19,348 nucleotides of DNA from VFMC01 sp044238435 (GCA_044238435.1 JBIIDH010000067.1:1-19348); one strand, 5' to 3'; positions 1 through 6,772 are shown, numbered from the stretch's first letter. The notes: generated by a model from the letters alone, not told the origin. Translations and numbers: made by a program.

Positions 1-240
1 CGGATCGGGGTCCTCGTGGTGAGGGTCGTCCGGATCGGGGTCCTCGTGATGGGGGTCGTCCGGATCGGGGTCCTCGTGATGGGGGTCGTCCGGATCGGGG
101 TCCTCGTGATGGGGGTCGTCCGGATCGGGGTCCTCGTGGTGAGGGTCGTCCGGATCGGGGTCCTCGTGGTGAGGGTCGTCCGGATCGGGGTCCTCGTGAT
201 GGGGGTCGTCCGGATCGGGGTCCTCGTGATGGGGGTAGGC
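1..240 (+). repeat. 30-bp in-frame tandem repeat (minisatellite), eight units visible
   Basis: Eight head-to-tail 30-bp units run without spacers from the first base to 240; the last unit is altered at its 3' end. In the frame of the downstream TPR gene each unit encodes ten residues, DRGPRGEGRP or DRGPRDGGRP. The two unit types differ at two linked bases (GGTGAG or GATGGG) and occur in the order A B B B A A B B. The near-perfect identity suggests recent expansion or homogenisation. The array starts outside the window, so the total copy number is unknown. Confidence 0.95.
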
Positions 241-1109
241 CGACGGGCCGTCCCGGTGAGCGTGGAGCAGCGCCGCAACGGCGTCAGCTCACGGCGGCCG
301 AGCGGCGGGCGGCAGAGGTGCGCGAGCGGCGTGGCCCCAAGATCGAGCGCGAGAAGGTGCAGCCGGCTCCGTGGGAACGTGAGACCTGGGTCGATGAGGG
401 GCCGCTACGTGAGGTGGCGCGTGAGGCCACCGAGCGGGCCCGTACCGATCGGAGCGAGACGGGCAGGCGTTCATCGGGCGAACTCGACCCCGTAGTGGTC
501 GCCGAGGTGCAGCGCGATGCAGGCGCGGCGCGAGCTGCGCGGTATCACGAACGCTTGCTCTCAGCGGGTGAAGCCCTCGAACGCGGCCGCTACGACGACG
601 CTCGACGCATGGTGCAACCGGTGCTCCGCGATCTGCCGAACATCGCACTGGCCCACGAGATCGCAGGGCTGTCGTTCTACGGCAAGGGTGAGTGGCGCAA
701 GGCGGCAGCCGAACTCGAGGTGGCCCGGTCGCTCGAGCAGGGCGTCCGGCTCCACGCTGTGTTGGCCGACTGCTACCGGGCGATGCGTCGCTACGACACG
801 GTGCAGCAATTGTGGAACGAACTCCGTTCGGCATCGCCCTCGCATGCGCTGATGGCCGAGGGCCGCATCGTGGCAGCCGGCGCGCTTGCCGACCAGGGTG
901 ACCTGACGGGAGCGCTCGAGTTGCTCGCCAAGGCGCGGGAGATTCCGCGCAAACCGCGTGATCATCACCTTCGCCAGTGGTACGTACTGGCCGATCTGCT
1001 CGACCGTTCGGGCGACATCATCGAGGCGCGCCGGTTCTTCGGGCTGGTGGCGAGCGTCGACGCCGAATACGGCGATGTCGTGCAACGATTGAGTGCGCTC
1101 GGACGCTGA
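3..1109 (+). CDS. TPR-repeat protein with Arg/Gly/Asp/Pro-rich repetitive N-terminus (5' partial)
   Basis: The frame is open from base 3 to the TGA ending at 1109, giving 368 visible residues; the start codon lies upstream of the window. The first 80 or so residues are decamers of the DRGPRDGGRP type. A charged linker follows (about bases 240-540, with ERRAAEVRERRGPKIERE), then a helical TPR-like region (about 540-1100). Its helix pairs include EALERGRYDDARRMVQPVL, GKGEWRKAAAELEVARSL and LADQGDLTGALELLAKA. A GTG at 318 could be an internal start, but the coding repeats upstream argue against it. Position two core genes from the HAD phosphatase matches M. tuberculosis Rv1691, a TPR protein; actinobacterial relatives often carry a similar R/G/D-rich disordered head. 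TPRs suggest protein-protein scaffolding and the basic disordered head suggests nucleic-acid or protein contacts. The precise role is unknown. Confidence 0.85.
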   Translation, partial: DRGPRGEGRPDRGPRDGGRPDRGPRDGGRPDRGPRDGGRPDRGPRGEGRPDRGPRGEGRPDRGPRDGGRPDRGPRDGGRPTGRPGERGAAPQRRQLTAAERRAAEVRERRGPKIEREKVQPAPWERETWVDEGPLREVAREATERARTDRSETGRRSSGELDPVVVAEVQRDAGAARAARYHERLLSAGEALERGRYDDARRMVQPVLRDLPNIALAHEIAGLSFYGKGEWRKAAAELEVARSLEQGVRLHAVLADCYRAMRRYDTVQQLWNELRSASPSHALMAEGRIVAAGALADQGDLTGALELLAKAREIPRKPRDHHLRQWYVLADLLDRSGDIIEARRFFGLVASVDAEYGDVVQRLSALGR

Positions 1110-1228
1110 GGTAAGGGTCCGTTCCTCGTTCCGGCAACGGTGTCACACCCCTTTGGCAGGCTGACGGTACTTCCCCCAACTGCATCGACCTCACATCGTC
1201 CGGCCCGTGTGCCGGCAAGGGAGTCGCC

Positions 1229-1588
1229 ATGAACATCGTCGTCCTTCGGGGGCATCTCAGCAGCGCGCCGGTGGTGCGTGTGCTCGCATCGGGTTCCACC
1301 CTCTACACGCTCGAAGTCACTACGACCACGACCGAAGGCACTGCGTCGGTGCCGGTGGCCTGGTTCGACCCGGCCACGCCGCCCACCTGGGAGGCGGGCG
1401 ACGAGGTCGTGGTGCGCGGCGTGGTGCGTCGCCGGTTCTTCCGTGTCGCCGCCGCCACGCAGAGCCGCACCGAGGTGGTGGCGGCCGAGGTGGTGGCGGC
1501 CACCGATCGTCGCCGTACCCGGCGGCTGCTCGACCGACTGGGCGAGTCGCTCGGTGTCGACGCAGGTGGGGCACTACGCTCAGGGTGA
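1229..1588 (+). CDS. Single-stranded DNA-binding protein-like OB-fold protein (SSB paralogue)
   Basis: A 119-residue protein opening with MNIVVLRGHLSSAPVVRVLA, followed by SGSTLYTLEVTT and VPVAWF. These are the beta-strand signatures of the bacterial SSB OB-fold. RRRFFRVAAATQSRTEVVAAEVV (residues 68-90) matches the last strands of the fold. The ATG at 1229 is preceded by AGGGAG about seven bases upstream, which supports this start. The protein stops soon after the OB-fold, with a short Arg-rich helix (residues 92-107) and the end ALRSG. It lacks both the long Gly-rich linker and the acidic DDDIPF-like tip by which replicative SSBs recruit partners. It is therefore more likely an accessory SSB than the replicative one. 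It has its own 119-bp upstream gap and may be transcribed alone or with the aldolase. Confidence 0.8.
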   Translation: MNIVVLRGHLSSAPVVRVLASGSTLYTLEVTTTTTEGTASVPVAWFDPATPPTWEAGDEVVVRGVVRRRFFRVAAATQSRTEVVAAEVVAATDRRRTRRLLDRLGESLGVDAGGALRSG

Positions 1589-1590
1589 CC

Positions 1591-1608
1591 GCCCGGCCGT
1601 GGCCGGGC
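1591..1608. repeat. Perfect GC-rich inverted repeat in the aldolase leader
   Basis: GCCCGGCC-GT-GGCCGGGC is a perfect palindrome with 8-base arms, starting two bases after the SSB-like stop and ending 27 bases before the aldolase ATG. It could act as a hairpin in the leader or as a protein-binding site. No T-run follows, so it is not a standard intrinsic terminator. A weak TACGCT at 1575-1580 could be a -10 element just upstream, but I see no convincing -35. Confidence 0.5.
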
Positions 1609-1635
1609 ACCACCGTCAACGAGAGGTACCCAGTG

Positions 1636-2523
1636 ATGAACACCGAGCAGTTCGAACGCGTCCGCACCGGTGAGGGCTTCATCGCCGCTCTCGACCAGAG
1701 CGGCGGGAGCACCCCGAAGGCGCTGAAGCTGTACGGCATCGACGAGTCGACCTACTCCGGCGACGACGAGATGTTCGGCCTGATGCACCAGATGCGCTCG
1801 CGCATGATCACCAGCCCAGGCTTCAACGGGGATCGGGTCCTCGGCGCCATCCTGTTCGAAGGCACGATGGACCGCGAGATCGAGGGGCGCGGCAGCGCCG
1901 ACTACCTGTGGTCGGTGAAGCGCGTGGTGCCGTTCCTGAAGGTCGACAAGGGTCTGGTCGATGAGGCCGATGGTGTGCAGGTGATGAAGCCGATGCCGGG
2001 CCTCGACGATCTGCTTGCCCGTGCTCGCGACAAGGGTGTGTTCGGCACCAAGATGCGCTCGGTCATCAAGCACGCCGATGCTGCGGGCATCAACGCCGTG
2101 GTGGCGCAACAGTTCGAGGTCGGTCGACAGATCCTGGCAGCCGGGTTGATGCCCATCATCGAGCCCGAGGTCGACATCAACAGCCCCACCAAGCAGGAGG
2201 CCGAGGCCCTGCTGAAGTCGGCCATCCTGGCGCAACTCGATCAGCAGCCGGCCGATCAGCCGGTGATGCTGAAGCTCACGCTTCCTAACATCGACGACTT
2301 CTATCTCGATCTCGTCCAGCACCCGCGGGTGTTGCGGGTGGTGGCGCTGTCGGGGGGCTACAGCCGCGACGACGCCAATGCGCGCCTGGCGCGCAACCAC
2401 GGCATCATCGCCAGTTTCTCGCGGGCGCTCACCGAGGGCCTCAGCGCCCAGCAGAGCGACGACGAATTCAACGCCACGCTCGACGCGGCCATCGCCTCGA
2501 TTTTCGCTGCCTCGCGTACCTGA
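1636..2523 (+). CDS. fda: Fructose-bisphosphate aldolase, class I
   Basis: A 295-residue protein of the bacterial class I (Schiff-base) aldolase family, close to the usual 296 residues. It cleaves fructose 1,6-bisphosphate to dihydroxyacetone phosphate and glyceraldehyde 3-phosphate in the cytosol. Visible signatures are ALDQSGGSTPKAL (residues 18-30), GAILFEGTMDREI (70-82), VPFLKVDKGL (98-107), GLMPIIEPEVDI (170-181) and MLKLTLPN (211-218). Lys213 sits where the Schiff-base lysine is expected (Lys212 in the Staphylococcus aureus enzyme), and ALSGGYSRD (237-245) is the phosphate-binding segment. GAGAGG at 1621-1626 supports the ATG at 1636; an adjacent in-frame GTG at 1633 is possible. The gene converges with the DUF1015 gene across 27 bases. 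Class I enzymes need no metal, unlike the class II aldolase common in actinobacteria; whether a class II copy exists elsewhere cannot be seen. Confidence 0.95.
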   Translation: MNTEQFERVRTGEGFIAALDQSGGSTPKALKLYGIDESTYSGDDEMFGLMHQMRSRMITSPGFNGDRVLGAILFEGTMDREIEGRGSADYLWSVKRVVPFLKVDKGLVDEADGVQVMKPMPGLDDLLARARDKGVFGTKMRSVIKHADAAGINAVVAQQFEVGRQILAAGLMPIIEPEVDINSPTKQEAEALLKSAILAQLDQQPADQPVMLKLTLPNIDDFYLDLVQHPRVLRVVALSGGYSRDDANARLARNHGIIASFSRALTEGLSAQQSDDEFNATLDAAIASIFAASRT

Positions 2524-2550
2524 GCAGCGCTGCGGTGGCCCGGTGCCGGC

Positions 2551-3735
2551 TCAGTCGAGCGGGCGCATCACCAGGCCGGTGCGCAGCTTCGGGGTGAAGA
2601 ACGTCGACTTCGGCGGCATCAGCAGGCCTTCGTCGGCGGTGCGCCGGATCTCGTCGATGCCGGTGGGGCGGATGAGCACACCTGCCTCGACCTCGCCGCT
2701 GCGCACGAGGTCGACCACGTGCTGCACACCGTGCTGGTACGACACCTCGAGTGTGGCGTCGCGCAGCGCGTGCTCGAGTAGCGCGCCATCGAGGGAGCGC
2801 ACTCCGGCGAACGCGTCGGGGCGCGGCGTGAGCCAGGTGCCGGTGCCGTCGCTGTGCACCAGGCACAGCGCGCCGCGGCTGACGACCTGCTGAGCGAACG
2901 AGGCGTCGATCGGGCCCGCCGGCGACAGGTCGAACGAGTCGGCCAGCACGGAGGTGAGCGCCTCGACCGAGATGCCGCGGTACAGGCGGTGGATGGCGTC
3001 GATGCTCAACTGCGACTCGACGAGTTCGCCCACGTAGGTGAGGGTGAGATCCCAGGGGCCGGCTCCGTCGGTGGCGCGTCGCTCGTCGCGGTAGGTGCGG
3101 CTGATCGCATAGCGGTGGTGCCCGTCGGCAATGAGGACCGGATTGGCCGAGACGGCCGCAGCGATGGCCGCCACCCGGGTGGGTTCGTCGACCCGCTCGA
3201 CGGTGTGGGTGACCCCACGGTCGTCGGTGAACGAACCGACTGGCTCGCCGGGTGCGGCGAGCACCTCGGTGAGACCGGCCGTGAGCGACAGTCCCCACAC
3301 GGGCGAGAGGTTCGCCTCGGTGGCACGGGTGAGGTCGAGGCGGTCGGTGGTGGCCTTCGGGGTGGTGCGCTCGTGGGGCAGCACGCCACCTGCACCGAGG
3401 TCGACCACCTCGAGCGCACCGAGCACGCCCACCGTCTCGCGCCGGGTACCGGCCTCGGTGGTGAACGCCATGCGGTACAGGGTGAACGAAGGGCGCGGGT
3501 CGCGCACGAGCGTGCCATCGGCCAGCCAGGCAGCCAACACTGCGGCCGACCGGTCGTAGCGTTCGGGGTCGTCGTCGGGCCGGGGCACGTCGACTACCAC
3601 GATGTTGCGTGGGTGGCGTGCAGCGAGTGCGTCGGTGTCGGCGACCGAGAGCACGTCGTAGGGGGGAGCGGTCACCTCGCCCAGAGGCAGTGAGGGTGCG
3701 AAACGCACGGCGGCGAAGGGTTCGAAACGCGGCAT
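2551..3735 (-). CDS. DUF1015 family protein
   Basis: A 394-residue protein on the minus strand. It shows the DUF1015 hallmarks in order: the N-terminal PFAAVRFAPSL and VTAPPYDVLS (residues 6-30), LPHERTTPKATTDRLDL (119-135), NLSPVWGL (142-149), and the diagnostic ADGHHRYA (203-210). Length and motifs match the family, whose reaction is not firmly established. The conserved His pair and the charged motifs suggest an enzyme, but naming a substrate would be a guess. The frame stays open upstream to 4554 through the HAD gene, but the ATG at 3733-3735 starts the recognisable domain (MPRFEPF), so the upstream part is an antisense shadow. The gene is divergent from the HAD gene with only 30 bases between their starts, and it does not belong to the M. 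tuberculosis-type order of its neighbours. Confidence 0.9.
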   Translation of the reverse strand: MPRFEPFAAVRFAPSLPLGEVTAPPYDVLSVADTDALAARHPRNIVVVDVPRPDDDPERYDRSAAVLAAWLADGTLVRDPRPSFTLYRMAFTTEAGTRRETVGVLGALEVVDLGAGGVLPHERTTPKATTDRLDLTRATEANLSPVWGLSLTAGLTEVLAAPGEPVGSFTDDRGVTHTVERVDEPTRVAAIAAAVSANPVLIADGHHRYAISRTYRDERRATDGAGPWDLTLTYVGELVESQLSIDAIHRLYRGISVEALTSVLADSFDLSPAGPIDASFAQQVVSRGALCLVHSDGTGTWLTPRPDAFAGVRSLDGALLEHALRDATLEVSYQHGVQHVVDLVRSGEVEAGVLIRPTGIDEIRRTADEGLLMPPKSTFFTPKLRTGLVMRPLD

Positions 3736-3765
3736 ACGTACAACAATGGCAGGCGGCGTGGCACG
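3736..3765. promoter_or_regulatory. 30-bp divergent promoter region between DUF1015 and HAD genes
   Basis: The two genes start back to back with only 30 bases between start codons, so any promoters must lie here or inside the opposing coding region. The gap is slightly AT-richer than its surroundings at 3739-3747 (TACAACAAT). That could hold a plus-strand -10 element, either TACAAC or AACAAT. No clear -35 element or Shine-Dalgarno is visible on either strand. TACGTA at 3735-3740 is a six-base palindrome that could be chance. Confidence 0.35.
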
Positions 3766-4587
3766 ATGGCCACCGTGACGACCGAGGATCCCCGATTCAG
3801 CGGAGCGCGACCTCCCGTGGTGCTGCTCGACCTCGACGGCGTGGTGTGGCTCGCGCACCAACCGATCCCTGGTTCGGTCGAGGCCATCGCGGCGCTTCGC
3901 GCTGCCGGTGTGCGGGTGTTGTTCGTGACGAACAACTCGTCGGCGCGCCTGGCCGAGCAGGAGGAGGCGTTGGCCCGAATTGGCGTGCCTGCAGCGGGCG
4001 ATGTCGTCACCTCGGCCCTGGCGGCGGCACTGCTCGTGGAACCGGGTGAGACCGTGCACGTGTGTGGCGGGCCCGGAATCGTCGAGGCACTCGAACGCCG
4101 CGGGGCGCGGGTGGACAACGATGAGCCGGGCACTGTTGTGGTGGTGGGTATCAACCGTCGTTTCGACTACGACACGTTGCGCCTCGCATCCGCTGCTGTT
4201 CGCGATGGTGCGAGGCTGATCGGTACCAACGACGACGCCACCTATCCCACGCCGGATGGCCCCATCCCAGGGGGAGGGGCGATCCTGGCCGCCGTGCAGG
4301 TGGCATCGGGAGCGACCCCGTTGGTGGCGGGCAAACCGCACGAGCCGATGGCGTCGCTCGTCCGGCAGATGGTGGGCGATGGTGCGGCTGCTGCGGCGGT
4401 GATGGTGGGTGATCGACCCGAGACCGACGGTCTGTTCGCCCGACGACTCGGCTGTCGCTACGCACAGGTGTGGTCGGGCGTCACCCCGGCGGACAGCGAG
4501 GTGGACCCGGTACCCGATCTCACGGGCGCGAATCTCGCCGCGGTGGTCGAGCAACTGCTCGCGCTACCGCGCGACGACCATCGCTGA
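3766..4587 (+). CDS. HAD-IIA family hydrolase (NagD/phosphoglycolate phosphatase type)
   Basis: A 273-residue cytosolic phosphatase with all four HAD motifs. Motif I is DLDGVVW (residues 22-28; nucleophile Asp22, acid/base Asp24). Motif II is VTNNSS (54-59), motif III is Lys190 in AGKPHEP, and motif IV is MVGDRPETD (213-221; Asp216 and Asp221). A C2-type cap lies between motifs II and III, and VWSGVT (235-240) is the usual end signature of class IIA members. Related proteins dephosphorylate sugar or glycolate phosphates and p-nitrophenyl phosphate, but the substrate cannot be read from the sequence. The ATG at 3766 is used here; a GTG at 3775 is equally plausible. It occupies the place of Rv1692 in the M. 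tuberculosis order. Confidence 0.92.
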   Translation: MATVTTEDPRFSGARPPVVLLDLDGVVWLAHQPIPGSVEAIAALRAAGVRVLFVTNNSSARLAEQEEALARIGVPAAGDVVTSALAAALLVEPGETVHVCGGPGIVEALERRGARVDNDEPGTVVVVGINRRFDYDTLRLASAAVRDGARLIGTNDDATYPTPDGPIPGGGAILAAVQVASGATPLVAGKPHEPMASLVRQMVGDGAAAAAVMVGDRPETDGLFARRLGCRYAQVWSGVTPADSEVDPVPDLTGANLAAVVEQLLALPRDDHR

Positions 4588-4635
4588 GCAGGTGTGACGC
4601 CCACCCCGCGCGGCCGTTCCATCGGCCCGCATCGG

Positions 4636-4650
4636 TAGAGTTTGGACATG
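4636..4650 (+). promoter_or_regulatory. Leaderless-type promoter: -10 box TAGAGT six bases before the ATG
   Basis: TAGAGT at 4636-4641 fits the actinobacterial -10 consensus TANNNT. Six bases (TTGGAC) separate it from the ATG at 4648-4650, so a transcript starting 6-7 bases after the -10 would begin at the start codon itself. No Shine-Dalgarno is present. The -35 region near 4612-4618 (GGCCGTT) is poor, which is common for such promoters. This probably starts the transcript that carries the tail protein, tlyA, nadK, recN and steA. Confidence 0.65.
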
Positions 4651-5142
4651 GCACGAAACATGATCAAGCGTCTCCTCGACGCCGGGATGCAGTTCACCGA
4701 GATGTCGCAGTCGTCGGCCGAGAAGCTGGTGCACGAATTGGTGCACAACGGCCAGGTTCGCCGGAAGGACGCCGAAAAGACGGTGCAGCAACTGCTCGAG
4801 CGTGGTCGCACGAGTAGCGAGCAGATCGTCGCCACGGTGCAGGCCGAGGTGAACAAGCAGGTGGCGCGGTTGACCGAGCAGCTCGACGGTGTCGAGCGGC
4901 GTCTCGAGGAACTCGGTGCGAAGCTGGGTGTGGTGTCGGCGCCCGTGCCCGCTGCGCCCGCTCCGGCTGCAGCGCCGACCAAGAAGGCTGCAGCTGCCAA
5001 GAAGGCTCCGGCCAAGAAGGCTGCAGCTGCGAAGAAGGCTCCGGCCAAGAAGGCTGCAGCTGCGAAGAAGGCTCCGGCCAAGAAGGCTGCCGGCCCCTCC
5101 GGTGTCGCCAAGGTGGCCACCAAGAAGGCTGCGAAGAACTGA
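4648..5142 (+). CDS. Coiled-coil protein with Lys/Ala-rich histone H1-like tail (phasin/PhaF-like)
   Basis: A 164-residue protein in two halves. Residues 1-95 are helical and heptad-rich (KLVHELVHNGQVRRKDAEKT, then QVARLTEQLDGVERRLEELG), resembling the coiled-coil body of phasin-like proteins. Residues 105-164 are almost wholly Lys, Ala and Pro in KKAAAAKKAPA repeats. That composition is shared by histone H1-like tails and by PhaF/AlgP-type DNA-binding tails. It may bind nucleoid DNA, or granules and DNA as PhaF does; neither is shown here and no PHA synthesis gene is nearby. The ATG at 4648 is chosen because the leaderless -10 fits it; a TTG at 4642 is in frame but would lie within the promoter spacer. 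It takes the position of Rv1693, a much shorter hypothetical protein, and ends three bases before tlyA. Confidence 0.8.
   Translation: MARNMIKRLLDAGMQFTEMSQSSAEKLVHELVHNGQVRRKDAEKTVQQLLERGRTSSEQIVATVQAEVNKQVARLTEQLDGVERRLEELGAKLGVVSAPVPAAPAPAAAPTKKAAAAKKAPAKKAAAAKKAPAKKAAAAKKAPAKKAAGPSGVAKVATKKAAKN
4981..5091 (+). repeat. 33-bp tandem repeat encoding KKAAAAKKAPA
   Basis: Three consecutive 33-bp units (4981-5013, 5014-5046, 5047-5079) and a 12-base partial fourth encode the basic tail of the coiled-coil protein. Units 2 and 3 are identical; unit 1 differs by a single silent C/G change. This points to recent unit duplication, so copy number may vary between strains. Confidence 0.93.
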
Positions 5143-5145
5143 CGC

Positions 5146-5892
5146 GTGGCGCGCCGGGCCCGTCTCGACGCTGAACTGGTGCGCCGCGGTCTGGTAGCGA
5201 GCCGCACCGAGGCCGGCCGCATGATCGAACTCCGTCGCGTGCTCGTGTGCGGCACCATGGCAGACAAGCCCTCGCGTCTGGTCGACCCGGGCGATCCCGT
5301 CGTCGTCACCGGTGAGCCGCCGCAGTACGTCAGCCGAGGTGGCGAGAAGTTGGCGCACGCGCTCGACACCTTCGGGGTCGACCCGGCGGGTCGCGCAGTG
5401 CTCGACGTCGGTGCCTCCACCGGTGGCTTCACCGACTGCGTACTCCAACGTGGAGCGGCCGAGGTGGTTGCGCTCGACGTGGGTCATGGGCAACTGCATC
5501 CACGGATCCGCACTGATGCGCGCGTGCAGGTGATCGAGCGGTTCAACGTCCGCTCGCTCACACCCGAGCACCTCGCCGCCGCCCCCACGCTGGTGGTGGC
5601 CGACGTGTCGTTCATCTCGCTCACCAAGGTGATTCCGGCGCTCGTCGGTGTGGCAGCGCCCTCGGCCGACCTGGTGCTGCTGGTGAAACCGCAGTTCGAG
5701 GCCGGGCGACGCGAGGTGTCGAAGGGACAGGGAGTGATCACCGACCCTGCGGTGCACGCCCGCGTGCGCGACGATGTGGAGGCCGCGTTGCACGCAGCGG
5801 GCTGTGCGGTGGTGGCCTGGTGCGACTCGCCCATCACCGGGGCCGACGGTAATCATGAGTTCCTGGTGCACGCGATCGTCGGGGAGGGGTGA
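5146..5892 (+). CDS. tlyA: 16S/23S rRNA (cytidine-2'-O)-methyltransferase TlyA
   Basis: A 248-residue protein with an N-terminal S4-like RNA-binding domain (residues 4-60, RLDAELVRRGLVASR to DPVVVTG) and an FtsJ-type Rossmann methyltransferase domain. The SAM motif is DVGASTGGFTDC (87-98). The 2'-O-methyltransferase tetrad K-D-K-E is complete: Lys68 (SRGGEKL), Asp153 (ADVSF), Lys181 (LVKPQFE) and Glu238 (NHEF), almost the numbering of M. tuberculosis TlyA. Actinobacterial TlyA methylates 16S C1409 and 23S C1920 (E. coli numbering); loss of TlyA gives capreomycin resistance in mycobacteria. The GTG start lies three bases after the preceding stop without a strong Shine-Dalgarno, suggesting translational coupling. 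nadK follows after seven bases. Confidence 0.96.
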   Translation: MARRARLDAELVRRGLVASRTEAGRMIELRRVLVCGTMADKPSRLVDPGDPVVVTGEPPQYVSRGGEKLAHALDTFGVDPAGRAVLDVGASTGGFTDCVLQRGAAEVVALDVGHGQLHPRIRTDARVQVIERFNVRSLTPEHLAAAPTLVVADVSFISLTKVIPALVGVAAPSADLVLLVKPQFEAGRREVSKGQGVITDPAVHARVRDDVEAALHAAGCAVVAWCDSPITGADGNHEFLVHAIVGEG

Positions 5893-5899
5893 GCGGGGC

Positions 5900-6772
5900 A
5901 TGTCGAGAGTGCTGATCGTGGCGCATCACCAGCGCGCCGAGGCGGCTGCGCTGGCTCGTGAGGCGTCGACCTGGCTCGCTGCCCATGGGCACCTGGTGTG
6001 GATGCTGCCCGACGACGCCTCGGCGCTCGACATGGGCGACCTTGCGGCAGATGACGCAGCCTCCTCGGCCGATCTCCTGGTGAGCCTCGGCGGCGACGGC
6101 ACGATGCTGCGTTCGGTGCAACTGCTCGGCGGTGCCGCCGTGCCGATCGTCGGCGTGAACGTCGGCCTGCTCGGCTACCTCACCGAGGTGGAGCCGCACG
6201 CGATGGTGCCGGCGCTCGAGCGATTCCTGCAGGGCCACGAGGTGTCGGGCGACGACGACTGGCACGTCGAGGAACGGATGCTCCTCGACGTCATCGTGCG
6301 CGGCCGCGATGGTCGGGCCGATCAGCGCTTCCAGGCGCTGAACGAAGGAGTGGTCGAGAAGCTCGAGCCCGGACACACCGTTCGCCTGCTGGTGCGCATC
6401 GACGGGGTGGATTTCACCTCCTATGCCGCCGACGGCCTCATCGTCGCCACGCCCACCGGCTCGACGGCCTACTCGCTGTCGGCGAGGGGGCCGGTGGTGT
6501 CGCCCCGGCATCGAGCGCTGCTGCTCACCCCCGTGTCGCCGCACATGCTGTTCGACCGGTCGCTGGTGCTCGATCCGGACGAGTGGGTCGAGGTCGAGGT
6601 GGCGGGTCACCGTCCGGTGGCGCTCTCGGTCGATGGGCAGCAGACGGTCACTCTCACCGAGGGAGACGTTGTGTCGTTCGCTGCGTCGTCGGCCACCGCA
6701 CAGTTCGTCCGGTTCGGCCGTCACCGTTTCCATCGCATCCTGAAGAGCAAGTTCGGTCTGGCGGATCGCTGA
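5900..6772 (+). CDS. nadK: NAD kinase
   Basis: A 290-residue enzyme that phosphorylates NAD to NADP in the cytosol, of normal length for the family. The signature GGDGT is at residues 64-68 (in SLGGDGTMLR, catalytic Asp66). The NE motif is at 148-149 (QALNEGVVEK) and DGLIVATPTGSTAYSLS at 178-194. The ATG at 5900 follows a purine-rich GAGCGGGG just after the tlyA stop. The frame stays open further upstream inside tlyA, but the domain begins at MSRVLIVAHHQRAEA. The stop shares one base with the recN ATG (TGATG). tlyA-nadK-recN is a long-conserved trio in Gram-positive bacteria. Confidence 0.96.
   Translation: MSRVLIVAHHQRAEAAALAREASTWLAAHGHLVWMLPDDASALDMGDLAADDAASSADLLVSLGGDGTMLRSVQLLGGAAVPIVGVNVGLLGYLTEVEPHAMVPALERFLQGHEVSGDDDWHVEERMLLDVIVRGRDGRADQRFQALNEGVVEKLEPGHTVRLLVRIDGVDFTSYAADGLIVATPTGSTAYSLSARGPVVSPRHRALLLTPVSPHMLFDRSLVLDPDEWVEVEVAGHRPVALSVDGQQTVTLTEGDVVSFAASSATAQFVRFGRHRFHRILKSKFGLADR

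Noticed and set aside
1..240. Possible CRISPR array because of regularly spaced near-identical repeats.
   Set aside because: The 30-bp units abut with no spacers, the period equals the repeat length, and the array is in frame within a coding sequence.
16..495. Open frame encoding repeats of the MGVVRIGVLV type, superficially like a hydrophobic repeat protein.
   Set aside because: It is another frame of the 30-bp array. After the array it becomes Arg/Pro-rich nonsense and stops inside the TPR gene, whose own frame is open through the whole region and continues into a recognisable domain.
1153..1182. TTGGCA at 1153-1158 as a -35 element for the SSB-like gene.
   Set aside because: No TANNNT-like hexamer lies 16-18 bases downstream, so the promoter could not be supported.
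2524..2550. Terminator between the convergent aldolase and DUF1015 genes, suggested by the palindrome GCAGCGCTGC at 2524-2533.
   Set aside because: The palindrome has no loop, is only ten bases long and has no T-run on either strand.
3736..4554. 273-codon upstream extension of the DUF1015 frame antisense to the HAD gene.
   Set aside because: The extension shows no family similarity. The DUF1015 domain starts at the ATG complementary to 3733-3735, and the HAD gene on the other strand has all four catalytic motifs.
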